A stretch of 64,000 nt of DNA, taken from NCBI RefSeq assembly GCF_000802965.1, contig NZ_JSAK01000033.1, forward strand, positions 290 to 64,289, written 5' to 3'. Shown one piece after another: positions 53,681-61,707 of the stretch. Within the stretch, counting starts at the first letter, position 1, and each line of letters starts with the position of its first letter. Made by a program: the position numbers and the translations under genes. The notes below the pieces were generated by a model that saw only the letters and a program-made list of their open reading frames with translations, was not told where the DNA came from and made no database searches. This DNA is from Pseudomonas fluorescens. Lineage in GTDB: Bacteria > Pseudomonadota > Gammaproteobacteria > Pseudomonadales > Pseudomonadaceae.

Positions 53681-53836
53681 GTGTCACCTCGGTTTCAAGG
53701 CCGAAACTGGCATTAGGCACCACCAGGTTCCAGACCATAGAAGTCAAAACAATAACCACCGATCCGGACGGCGCTCCCAAAGCCCCGCCACGGTTTCGGA
53801 CACCCGAAATCTGCCGATTTCATGGAGCAAACACAC

Positions 53837-55321
53837 ATGAGTGCATCACCCGATCTCTCAGCAGCCGTTGCCGACAGCGACGCCGAGCAGCTGCGCAAAC
53901 TGGGTTACACCTCAAACTTCAACCGCAGCATGAGCCTGTGGGAAAACTTCGCCCTGGGCTTCACCTACCTCTCCCCGGTCGTAGGGGTTTATACCCTCTT
54001 CGGCCTGTGCCTCGCCGCTGGTGGGCCACCGATGTTCTGGGCCTACTTGCTGGTCGGTTGCGGCCAATTACTCGTGTGCCTGATCTTCGGTGAAGTGGTT
54101 TCTCAGTTCCCGATTTCCGGTGGCGTATACCCGTGGGCCCGTCGCCTGGTGGGCAAACGCTGGGCGTGGATGGTCGGCTGGATTTACTCCATCGCCCTGT
54201 GCGTGACCATCGCTGCCGTTGCGGTGGGTGCCGGACCTTACCTCGCTGCAATGCTCGGCTTTGAGCCCAGTAACAACACCAACATTGTCATCGCCCTGGT
54301 GCTGACGCTGTTCGCCACGCTGGTCAACCTCAGCGGCACCAAGGTGCTGGCGCGCATCGCCATGTTCGGCTTCCTCTGCGAGCTGGTCGGCGCGGTGATC
54401 GTCGGCGTTTACCTGCTGGTCTTCGAGCGTCATCAACCGATCAGCGTGTTGTTCAACACCTTCGATATCAGCGTCAACGGCTCGTATCTGCCGGCCTTCT
54501 TGACCGCTTCATTGGCGGGGATGTTCCTGTACTACGGCTTCGAGGCCTGCGGCGACGTGGCCGAAGAAACCCCGAACCCGAGCAAGCAGATCCCGATTGC
54601 CATGCGCATGACCATCTACATCGGCGGCATCGCGGCGATGTTCGCCTGCCTGGCGCTGATCCTCGCCGTGCCGGACATGCAAGCCGTGATCGACGGCACC
54701 GACAAGGACCCGGTCGGCACCATCCTCAACAACGCCTTCGGCCCGGTCGGTTCGAAAATGGTGATGGGCGTGGTGATGATTTCCTTCATCTCCTGCGTCA
54801 TCAGCCTGCAAGCAGCGGCAAGTCGTCTGCTGTATTCCTACGCTCGTGACGAAATGGTCATCGGCAGCCGACTGCTGAAAAAGATTTCTCCTACGACCCA
54901 GGTTCCGGTTGCCGCGCTGTTCGTCTCCGGCGTCCTGCCGGCACTGATCATCATCCTCGGCTTCTTCCTGCAGGACGCCGTCGCCACCATCGTCAGCTTC
55001 GCCGCAATCGGCATCTACCTGGCCTTCCAGATGATCGTCCTCGCCGCTCTCTACGCCCGCATGAAGGGCTGGAAACCCAGCGGCAAATTCACCCTCGGCG
55101 CCTGGGGCTGGCCGGTCAACATCGGCGCGCTGGCCTACGGTGTCAGTGCGATCATCAACATGGCCTGGCCGCGTACACCTGATGCGGCGTGGTACATCAA
55201 CTATGCGATGGTGCTGAGCACTGCGATCGTGATTGGCTTGGGCTTGCTCTATATGTGGATTGCCAAGCCGTATGACCACGGGACGGCGCCTGCGGGGGAT
55301 GCGTGGAAGGTTAGTCGGTAA
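53837..55321 (+). CDS. APC-superfamily amino acid/amine permease
   Basis: A 494-residue integral membrane transporter with about 12 helices of the amino acid-polyamine-choline superfamily (LGYTSNFNRSMSLWENFALGFTYLSPVVGVYTLF at the N-terminus; GGPPMFWAYLLVGCGQLLVCLIFGEV; FYGFEACGDVAEE-like GFEACGDVAEETPNP). Close relatives are annotated as GABA or amine permeases; position after the aminobutyraldehyde dehydrogenase makes GABA or a polyamine a reasonable substrate. GGAG lies nine bases before the ATG at 53837, which I prefer over the ATG at 53822. Confidence 0.87.
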   Translation: MSASPDLSAAVADSDAEQLRKLGYTSNFNRSMSLWENFALGFTYLSPVVGVYTLFGLCLAAGGPPMFWAYLLVGCGQLLVCLIFGEVVSQFPISGGVYPWARRLVGKRWAWMVGWIYSIALCVTIAAVAVGAGPYLAAMLGFEPSNNTNIVIALVLTLFATLVNLSGTKVLARIAMFGFLCELVGAVIVGVYLLVFERHQPISVLFNTFDISVNGSYLPAFLTASLAGMFLYYGFEACGDVAEETPNPSKQIPIAMRMTIYIGGIAAMFACLALILAVPDMQAVIDGTDKDPVGTILNNAFGPVGSKMVMGVVMISFISCVISLQAAASRLLYSYARDEMVIGSRLLKKISPTTQVPVAALFVSGVLPALIIILGFFLQDAVATIVSFAAIGIYLAFQMIVLAALYARMKGWKPSGKFTLGAWGWPVNIGALAYGVSAIINMAWPRTPDAAWYINYAMVLSTAIVIGLGLLYMWIAKPYDHGTAPAGDAWKVSR

Positions 55322-55353
55322 GGGTATTTGTCTTTTGATCGAACGCAAAACCT

Positions 55354-55431
55354 GTAGGAGCTGCCGCAGGCTGCAATCTTTTGATTTTAAAAAACAAGAT
55401 CAAAAGATCGCAGCCTGCGGCAGCTCTCACA
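55354..55431. repeat. Paired inverted intergenic repeat, family A (copy 6)
   Basis: GTAGGAGCTGCCGCAGGCTG plus CAATCTTTTGAT and its inverted copy. It lies between convergent genes; the rest of the 303-base gap 55322-55624 shows nothing I can name. Confidence 0.88.
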
Positions 55432-55624
55432 GGGAAACGCGCTCATACATGAGCCCGCAGACGGCCATTGATAGCCAGCGCGCGAAAATCAAGTGCCCTC
55501 CAAATTAGTGAAAACCGTCTAGTCCTGAAACAGGTTTACACCTGTTTCGCCCAACGCCCGATGCAGGCAAATTGAGCAGTCTGGCCACCGTGAAAGCCAT
55601 GGCTCCCACGGTAACCAGCCCTGC

Positions 55625-55810
55625 TCAAAACCGCGAAACACTCCGCATCGCGTCCACCAGATACCTCATCGCAATCCGGTCGCTCTCCGACAACTCCCGA
55701 TAGCGCTCCAACAGTTTCATTTCCTCCGAATTGAGCCGACGCCTGCGTCGCCCTGTAGCCAGGCACGGAAAGATTCCCAGTATTTCGGTGATGCCTTGTA
55801 CTTTCGACAT
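55625..55810 (-). CDS. Small conserved protein, 61 residues
   Basis: A basic small protein, MSKVQGITEILGIFPCLATG followed by an arginine cluster (RRRRR) and an amphipathic half, LNSEEMKLLERYRELSESDRIAMRYLVDAMRSVSRF. AGGA lies eight bases before the ATG at 55810. Codon use and GC fit the genome, and I have the impression of near-identical sequences in other Pseudomonas, but no function. The second half resembles the C-terminal region of small HTH-type regulators, which is speculative. Confidence 0.65.
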   Translation of the reverse strand: MSKVQGITEILGIFPCLATGRRRRRLNSEEMKLLERYRELSESDRIAMRYLVDAMRSVSRF

Positions 55811-56225
55811 GGACGATGTCCTTCTCTACGTCAAAGAAAACTTCAGAAACCGCATCGCCCTAACCTTTTTTCAGCAGCTGTCTGGTGCTCACTGAACCGC
55901 ACCGGCCCGAAGGGCATAAACCGGTCATGCCCACAGAATAGAAACTATCCGGCCGCTGAAAAGCGGTTTTTAGAGTAATTAGTCGAAAAAAGCAGAAATG
56001 CCCTGTAAATCAGAAAGCGCTGTCGGAATTGTTTCCCGACATGTCTTGTTTCATTGCCGAACTAGCGCGGTGCCATCAATCAATTTTGCTCTGCAACCGA
56101 ACGGTTTAAGCTATCCGGCATCTGTTTAAAGTCCGTCACGTTTGGCCGAAGGCATGTCCGAACCGTTATTTCTGATCCAGCACGTGCCAGGAACGGCGCG
56201 GGATCGTTCACGACAGGTTGTACTT
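55811..56225. other. Intergenic stretch upstream of opgD
   Basis: 415 bases between the divergent 61-residue gene and opgD. Two structures are visible: a small hairpin CCGCT-GAAA-AGCGG followed by five T at 55953-55971 on the plus strand, and a palindrome TGTCGG-N9-CCGACA at 56021-56041. The frame of opgD is open from 56142 but the Tat signal begins at 56226. Confidence 0.5.
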
Positions 56226-57851
56226 ATGCATCGCAGGAATTTGCTCAAAGCCTCCATGGCCATCGCTGCCTACACCGGTTTATCCGCCACCGGCCTGCTC
56301 GCCGCCCGTGCCTGGGCCGCCACCGGAGCCGCTGATGGTGAAGCCCAGGCCTTCGATTTCGATGCATTGAAGATTCAGGCCAAGCAGCTCGCCAGCAGTC
56401 GCTATCAGGACACCAAGCAAGTGTTGCCGCCGACCCTGGCGACCATGACTCCGCAGAATTTCAACGCGATCCGCTATGACGGCGACCATTCGTTGTGGAA
56501 GGAACTCAAAGGTCAGCTGGATGTGCAGTTTTTCCATGTCGGCATGGGTTTCAAGCAGCCGGTGCGTATGTACAGCGTCGATCCCAAGACGCGGATGTCG
56601 CGCGAGGTACATTTCCGCCCGTCGCTGTTCAATTATGAAAAAACCACGGTCGACACCAAGCAGCTCACCGGCGACCTGGGGTTTTCCGGGTTCAAGCTGT
56701 TCAAGGCGCCCGAGCTGGATAAACACGACGTGGTGTCGTTCCTCGGCGCCAGCTACTTCCGCGCAGTGGACGCCACCGGCCAGTACGGCCTGTCGGCTCG
56801 CGGCCTGGCCATCGACACCTACGCCAAAAAGCGCGAAGAATTCCCCGACTTCACCAAGTTCTGGTTCGAGACGCCGGACAAGGACAGCACCCGCTTCGTG
56901 GTCTACGCCCTGCTCGATTCGCCAAGCGCCACCGGTGCCTACCGTTTTGACATCGATTGTCAGGCCGAGCGCGTGGTGATGGAAATCGACGCCCACGTCA
57001 ACGCGCGTACCGCCATCGAACAATTGGGCATCGCACCGATGACCAGCATGTTCAGTTGCGGCACCCACGAACGCCGGATGTGCGACACCATTCACCCGCA
57101 AATCCACGATTCGGATCGCCTGGCGATGTGGCGTGGCAACGGCGAGTGGATCTGCCGCCCGCTGAACAACCCGGCCACTCTGCAATTCAACGCCTTCACT
57201 GACAAGGATCCGAAAGGTTTCGGCCTGGTGCAGACCGACCACGAGTTCGCCAATTACCAAGACACCGTCGACTGGTACAGCCGCCGCCCGAGCCTGTGGG
57301 TCGAACCGACCACGGCGTGGGGCGAAGGCTCGATCGATCTGTTGGAAATCCCTACCACCGGCGAAACGCTGGATAACATCGTCGCCTTCTGGACGCCGAA
57401 AAAACCAGTCGCGGCCGGCGATTCGCTGAACTACGGCTACAAACTCTACTGGAGCGCCCTGCCGCCGGTTGGCACACCGCTGGCGCGGGTCAACGCGACA
57501 CGTTCAGGCATGGGCGGCTTTATCGAGGGCTGGGCACCGGGCGAGCATTATCCGCAAGTCTGGGCCCGTCGCTTCGCCGTAGACTTCACCGGTGGCGGCC
57601 TGGACCGTTTGCCTGAAGGCACGGGTATCGAGCCGGTGGTCACGTGCTCAAACGGTGAGGTCAAGGATTTCAGCGTGCTCAAGCTCGATGACATCAAGGG
57701 CTATCGCATCCTGTTTGACTGGTACCCGACCAATGACAGCGTCGAGCCGGTTGAGCTGCGCTTGTTCATCCGCACTAACGACCGGACGCTGAGTGAAACC
57801 TGGTTGTACCAATACTTCCCACCGGCACCGGACAAGCGCAAATATCCCTGA
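56226..57851 (+). CDS. opgD: Glucans biosynthesis protein OpgD (MdoD), Tat-exported
   Basis: A 541-residue periplasmic protein of the OpgG/OpgD family, which shapes osmoregulated periplasmic glucans. A twin-arginine signal (HRRNLLKASMAIAAYTGLSATGLLAARAWA) starts at the ATG at 56226; upstream in-frame codons do not extend it sensibly. The mature part carries the family's FDFDALKIQAKQLASSRYQ, FHVGMGFKQPVRMYSVD, GASYFRAVDATGQYGLSARGLAIDT and the C-terminal FIRTNDRTLSETWLYQYFPP. OpgD, unlike OpgG, uses Tat, which fits. The window also has ndvB for another periplasmic glucan, about 55 kb away. Confidence 0.93.
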   Translation: MHRRNLLKASMAIAAYTGLSATGLLAARAWAATGAADGEAQAFDFDALKIQAKQLASSRYQDTKQVLPPTLATMTPQNFNAIRYDGDHSLWKELKGQLDVQFFHVGMGFKQPVRMYSVDPKTRMSREVHFRPSLFNYEKTTVDTKQLTGDLGFSGFKLFKAPELDKHDVVSFLGASYFRAVDATGQYGLSARGLAIDTYAKKREEFPDFTKFWFETPDKDSTRFVVYALLDSPSATGAYRFDIDCQAERVVMEIDAHVNARTAIEQLGIAPMTSMFSCGTHERRMCDTIHPQIHDSDRLAMWRGNGEWICRPLNNPATLQFNAFTDKDPKGFGLVQTDHEFANYQDTVDWYSRRPSLWVEPTTAWGEGSIDLLEIPTTGETLDNIVAFWTPKKPVAAGDSLNYGYKLYWSALPPVGTPLARVNATRSGMGGFIEGWAPGEHYPQVWARRFAVDFTGGGLDRLPEGTGIEPVVTCSNGEVKDFSVLKLDDIKGYRILFDWYPTNDSVEPVELRLFIRTNDRTLSETWLYQYFPPAPDKRKYP

Positions 57852-57864
57852 CATACCCTCACTG

Positions 57865-57950
57865 TAGGCGCCGGCTTGCTGGCGATAGCGATCTGTCAGT
57901 CAGCTTGATTTGACTGATACACCGCTATCGCCAGCAAGCCGGCTCCTACA
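57865..57950. repeat. Paired inverted intergenic repeat, family C (copy 4)
   Basis: GTAGGCGCCGGCTTGCTGGC plus GATAGCG and the inverted CGCTATCGCCAGCAAGCCGG plus CTCCTAC. It lies behind opgD, before the aatJ control region. Confidence 0.9.
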
Positions 57951-57976
57951 AATGACGATGAGAATTAACCCACCAT

Positions 57977-57990
57977 TCGGTTTTCCGAAC
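57977..57990. promoter_or_regulatory. Candidate AauR-binding palindrome 1
   Basis: TTCGGTTTTCCGAA is a perfect match to TTCGG-N4-CCGAA, which I recall as the AauR site defined in P. putida. It lies about 120 bases upstream of the sigma-54 promoter of aatJ. Confidence 0.7.
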
Positions 57991-58007
57991 GCGACCTGAC
58001 GGTCGGT

Positions 58008-58021
58008 TCGGTTAACCGGAT
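58008..58021. promoter_or_regulatory. Candidate AauR-binding palindrome 2
   Basis: TTCGGTTAACCGGA differs from TTCGG-N4-CCGAA at one position. Its centre is 31 bases from that of palindrome 1, about three helical turns, so both could be bound on the same face. Confidence 0.6.
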
Positions 58022-58096
58022 TATTCGGTGGTACAGAACTCGCCATAAATATTTAATTCCCTTATAAATCAACTACTTGATTCATCAAGCCTGGCC

Positions 58097-58112
58097 TGGC
58101 ACGAGTCATGCT
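58097..58112 (+). promoter_or_regulatory. Sigma-54 promoter of aatJ
   Basis: TGGCACGAGTCATGCT has the invariant GG (58098-58099) and GC (58110-58111) ten bases apart and is close to the consensus TGGCACG-N4-TTGCT, about 115 bases before the aatJ ATG. With the upstream palindromes this forms a typical enhancer-dependent promoter. Confidence 0.75.
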
Positions 58113-58228
58113 CTACACTTCTTCGACGAATGCCTGTTGCGCCAACACTTCAGGAGCCGTCAGGCATTCGAAGCACAAAAGGGCCGATAAACTGGCTCCA
58201 TAAAAAAAACAATGTCGAGGAAAATTTG

Positions 58229-59143
58229 ATGCGCATCGTTCCCCATATCCTGGGCGCAGCCATTGCTGCCGCTCTGATCAGCACGCCAGTTTTCGCCGCC
58301 GAACTCACCGGCACCCTGAAGAAGATCAAAGAGTCCGGTGTCATCACCCTCGGGCATCGTGACGCTTCCATTCCTTTCTCCTACATCGCGGACGCTTCCG
58401 GCAAACCGGTCGGCTACTCCCACGACATCCAGCTGAAAGTCGTCGAAGCCATCAAAAAAGACCTGGACTTGCCGAACCTGCAGGTCAAATACAACCTGGT
58501 CACCTCGCAGACTCGTATCCCGCTGGTGCAGAACGGCACCGTGGACCTCGAGTGCGGCTCCACCACCAACAACGTCGAGCGTCAGCAGCAAGTTGACTTC
58601 TCCGTCGGCATCTTCGAAATCGGTACTCGCCTGCTGTCCAAGGCAGATTCCAAGTACAAGGATTTCCCGGACCTGGCCGGCAAGAACGTCGTGACCACCG
58701 CTGGTACCACGTCCGAGCGCATCCTCAAGGCGATGAACGCCGACAAGCAAATGGGCATGAACGTCATCTCCGCCAAAGACCACGGCGAATCCTTCCAGAT
58801 GCTGGAATCGGGCCGTGCCGTTGCCTTCATGATGGACGACGCGCTGCTGGCCGGCGAAGCCGCCAAAGCCAAGAAGGCTACTGACTGGGCCGTGACCGGT
58901 ACTCCACAGTCCTACGAAATCTACGGCTGCATGGTGCGCAAAGGCGACGAGCCGTTCAAAAAGGCTGTGGATGACGCCATCAAGGCCACCTACGCGTCGG
59001 GCGAGATCAACAAGATCTACGAAAAATGGTTCATGGCGCCAATCCCGCCTAAAGGCCTGAACCTGAACTTCCCGATGAGCGACGAACTCAAGGCCCTGAT
59101 CGCCAATCCGACCGACAAAGCGGCTGACGACAAGAAATCCTGA
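58229..59143 (+). CDS. aatJ: Glutamate/aspartate ABC transporter substrate-binding protein
   Basis: A 304-residue periplasmic binding protein with signal peptide MRIVPHILGAAIAAALISTP plus VFAAE. Domain signature: ESGVITLGHRDASIPFSYIAD, LECGSTTNNVERQQQVDFS and VTTAGTTSERILKAMN, as in GltI-type acidic amino acid binding proteins. AGGA precedes the ATG at 58229. It heads the aatJQMP genes as in P. putida and P. aeruginosa and is separated from aatQ by about 195 bases that hold a strong hairpin. Sigma-54 and AauR sites lie upstream. Confidence 0.93.
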   Translation: MRIVPHILGAAIAAALISTPVFAAELTGTLKKIKESGVITLGHRDASIPFSYIADASGKPVGYSHDIQLKVVEAIKKDLDLPNLQVKYNLVTSQTRIPLVQNGTVDLECGSTTNNVERQQQVDFSVGIFEIGTRLLSKADSKYKDFPDLAGKNVVTTAGTTSERILKAMNADKQMGMNVISAKDHGESFQMLESGRAVAFMMDDALLAGEAAKAKKATDWAVTGTPQSYEIYGCMVRKGDEPFKKAVDDAIKATYASGEINKIYEKWFMAPIPPKGLNLNFPMSDELKALIANPTDKAADDKKS

Positions 59144-59160
59144 TTTCTGACTAACCTTAT

Positions 59161-59190
59161 CTCCTGAGAGGGCTTCGGCCCTTTCAGGAG
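59161..59190 (+). other. Strong stem-loop between aatJ and aatQ
   Basis: CTCCTGAGAGGGC-TTCG-GCCCTTTCAGGAG is a 13-position stem with one internal mismatch and a TTCG tetraloop, 17 bases after the aatJ stop. No T-run follows, so it is more likely an mRNA-stabilising or partially terminating element that keeps binding-protein mRNA high. Confidence 0.75.
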
Positions 59191-59338
59191 GTTGTCACTC
59201 CCTGCTGGCACTTTTGGAAACACTCGAACCGGTGGCTGTCGAGCCGTTCGTGTGTGCCTGACCGTCAAGGTTCGGGCGGGAACGGAGCTTCCCCCAAGCG
59301 GGTACTTGTACATCGATCGAATCCGAGGGGAGACCCTA

Positions 59339-60085
59339 ATGAATTACAACTGGGACTGGGGCGTGTTCTTCAAGTCCACCGGCGTGGGCAGCGAGACGTA
59401 TCTCGACTGGTACGTGTCCGGTCTGGCCTGGACCATCGGCATCGCCATCGCGGCCTGGATCATCGCCCTGACACTGGGCTCGATCCTGGGCGTCATGCGC
59501 ACCGTGCCGAACCGCATCGTATCGGGCATCGCCACCTGCTACGTCGAACTCTTCCGTAACGTGCCGCTGCTGGTGCAACTGTTCATTTGGTACTTCCTGG
59601 TGCCCGACCTGCTGCCAGCGGACCTGCAAGAGTGGTACAAGCAGGACCTGAACCCGACCACGTCGGCCTTCATCAGCGTCGTCGTCTGCCTCGGCCTGTT
59701 CACCACCGCCCGTGTTTGCGAACAGGTGCGCACCGGTATCCAGGCGCTGCCAAAAGGCCAGGAATCCGCGGCCCGCGCCATGGGTTTCAAGCTGCCGCAG
59801 ATCTACTGGAACGTGCTGCTGCCCCAGGCTTACCGGATCATCATTCCGCCGCTCACCTCGGAATTTTTGAACGTCTTCAAGAACACCTCCGTGGCCTCGC
59901 TGATCGGTTTGATGGAATTGCTCGCGCAGACCAAACAGACCGCCGAGTTCTCCGCCAACCTGTTCGAAGCCTTCACCCTGGCCACGCTGATCTACTTCAC
60001 CCTGAACATGAGCCTGATGTTGCTGATGCGTCTGGTCGAGAAGAAAGTCGCCGTACCGGGTCTGATTTCCGTAGGGGGTAAATGA
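59339..60085 (+). CDS. aatQ: Glutamate/aspartate ABC transporter permease AatQ
   Basis: A 248-residue permease of the His/Glu/Gln family with about five helices. Motifs: ELFRNVPLLVQLFIWYFLVPDLLP and the EAA-type GFKLPQIYWNVLLPQAYRIIIPPLTSEFLN. GGGGAG lies about nine bases before the ATG at 59339, beginning MNYNWDWGVFFKST. The aatM start overlaps its stop (TAAATGATGG). Confidence 0.93.
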   Translation: MNYNWDWGVFFKSTGVGSETYLDWYVSGLAWTIGIAIAAWIIALTLGSILGVMRTVPNRIVSGIATCYVELFRNVPLLVQLFIWYFLVPDLLPADLQEWYKQDLNPTTSAFISVVVCLGLFTTARVCEQVRTGIQALPKGQESAARAMGFKLPQIYWNVLLPQAYRIIIPPLTSEFLNVFKNTSVASLIGLMELLAQTKQTAEFSANLFEAFTLATLIYFTLNMSLMLLMRLVEKKVAVPGLISVGGK

Positions 60086-60756
60086 TGGAATTCGACTTCT
60101 CGGGCATCGTCCCGGCCATTCCCGGCCTGTGGAACGGCATGGTCATGACCCTCAAGCTGATGGTCATGGGCGTGATCGGCGGGATCATCCTCGGCACCAT
60201 CCTGGCGCTGTGCCGTCTGTCGCACAACAAACTGCTGTCCAACCTGGCCGGTGCCTACGTCAATTACTTCCGCTCGATCCCGCTGCTGCTGGTGATCACC
60301 TGGTTCTACCTGGCGGTACCGTTCGTATTGCGCTGGATCACCGGCGAAGACACGCCGATCGGTGCGTTTGCCTCGTGCATCGTGGCTTTCATGATGTTCG
60401 AAGCGGCGTATTTTTGCGAAATCGTCCGTGCCGGTGTGCAGTCGATTCCCAAGGGCCAGATGGGCGCTGCCCAGGCATTGGGCATGACCTACGGCCAGAT
60501 GATGCGCCTGATCATCCTGCCGCAAGCGTTCCGCAAGATGACGCCGTTGCTGCTGCAACAGAGCATCATCCTGTTTCAGGACACCTCGCTGGTTTATGCC
60601 GTCGGTCTGGTGGACTTCCTCAATGCTTCGCGCGCCAGTGGCGACATCATTGGCCGCTCCAATGAGTTCCTGATTTTCGCGGGTCTCGTGTACTTCATCA
60701 TCAGCTTTGCCGCCTCTCAGCTGGTCAAGCGTCTGCAAAAAAGGTTCGCCGTATGA
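60082..60756 (+). CDS. aatM: Glutamate/aspartate ABC transporter permease AatM
   Basis: A 224-residue permease with about five helices and the EAA-type MTYGQMMRLIILPQAFRKMTPLLLQQ loop; NYFRSIPLLLVITWFYLAVPF is the conserved early helix. It partners AatQ. Two adjacent ATGs (60082 and 60085) are possible starts. The stop overlaps the aatP ATG by four bases. Confidence 0.93.
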   Translation: MMEFDFSGIVPAIPGLWNGMVMTLKLMVMGVIGGIILGTILALCRLSHNKLLSNLAGAYVNYFRSIPLLLVITWFYLAVPFVLRWITGEDTPIGAFASCIVAFMMFEAAYFCEIVRAGVQSIPKGQMGAAQALGMTYGQMMRLIILPQAFRKMTPLLLQQSIILFQDTSLVYAVGLVDFLNASRASGDIIGRSNEFLIFAGLVYFIISFAASQLVKRLQKRFAV

Positions 60757-61487
60757 TCTCTATCAAAAGCATCAACAAGTGGTATGGGGACTTCCAGGTA
60801 CTGACTGATTGCAGCACCGAGGTCAAAAAAGGCGAAGTGATCGTGGTGTGCGGGCCCTCGGGTTCCGGCAAGTCGACCCTGATCAAATGCGTCAACGCCC
60901 TGGAACCGTTCCAGAAAGGCGACATCGTGGTCGATGGCACCTCCATTGCCGACCCGAAGACCAACCTGCCGAAACTGCGTTCGCGCGTGGGCATGGTGTT
61001 CCAGCATTTCGAGCTGTTCCCGCACCTGACCATCACCGAAAACCTGACCATCGCGCAGATCAAGGTGCTGGGCCGCAGCAAGGAAGAGGCCACCAAAAAA
61101 GGCCTGCAATTGCTTGAGCGTGTAGGCCTCTCGGCCCATGCCCACAAGCACCCGGGCCAACTGTCCGGTGGTCAGCAACAGCGCGTGGCGATTGCCCGTG
61201 CGCTGGCGATGGACCCGATCGTCATGCTGTTCGACGAACCGACCTCGGCGCTCGACCCGGAAATGGTCAACGAAGTGCTCGACGTGATGGTGCAACTGGC
61301 CCACGAGGGCATGACCATGATGTGCGTGACCCACGAAATGGGCTTCGCCCGTAAAGTGGCCGACCGCGTGATCTTCATGGACGCCGGCAAGATCATCGAA
61401 GACTGCAAGAAGGAAGAGTTCTTCGGCGACATCAGCCACCGCGCCGAGCGTACGCAGCACTTCCTCAACAAGATTCTGCAGCACTGA
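60753..61487 (+). CDS. aatP: Glutamate/aspartate ABC transporter ATPase AatP
   Basis: A 244-residue polar amino acid ATPase. Walker A GPSGSGKSTL, signature LSGGQQQRVAIARAL, Walker B VMLFDEPTSALDPEMV and the switch histidine in CVTHEMGFARKV. It energises AatQM. It is the last structural gene of the operon; a family B repeat lies between it and aauS. Confidence 0.95.
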   Translation: MISIKSINKWYGDFQVLTDCSTEVKKGEVIVVCGPSGSGKSTLIKCVNALEPFQKGDIVVDGTSIADPKTNLPKLRSRVGMVFQHFELFPHLTITENLTIAQIKVLGRSKEEATKKGLQLLERVGLSAHAHKHPGQLSGGQQQRVAIARALAMDPIVMLFDEPTSALDPEMVNEVLDVMVQLAHEGMTMMCVTHEMGFARKVADRVIFMDAGKIIEDCKKEEFFGDISHRAERTQHFLNKILQH

Positions 61488-61509
61488 TAAGCAACTGATT
61501 ACGTCCCTT

Positions 61510-61642
61510 GTGGCGAGGGAGCTTGCTCCCGCTGGGTCGCGCAGCGGCCCCGAAACCGGAAAATGCAATTTTTCTGACACACCGCACTTTCCGGTTTTAC
61601 GACTGCTTCGCAGCCGAGCGGGAGCAAGCTCCCTCGCCACAG
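61510..61642. repeat. Paired inverted intergenic repeat, family B (copy 4)
   Basis: GTGGCGAGGGAGCTTGCTCC plus CGCTGGGTCGCGCAGC, a core with CCGGAAAATG and its inverted partner, and GCTTCGCAGCCGAGCGGGAG plus CAAGCTCCCTCGCCAC. It lies between aatP and aauS. Confidence 0.9.
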
Positions 61643-61707
61643 GTTCCGCGCTCCACTGGAAACCAGAGCAAGCCCATTGCCACGCTGGTTGACCCAAGGC
61701 ATCTGTG

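Noticed and set aside
20084..61642. Recurrent short repeats considered as a CRISPR array
   Set aside because: Units occur singly as inverted pairs in separate gaps, with no regular spacer array and no cas genes.
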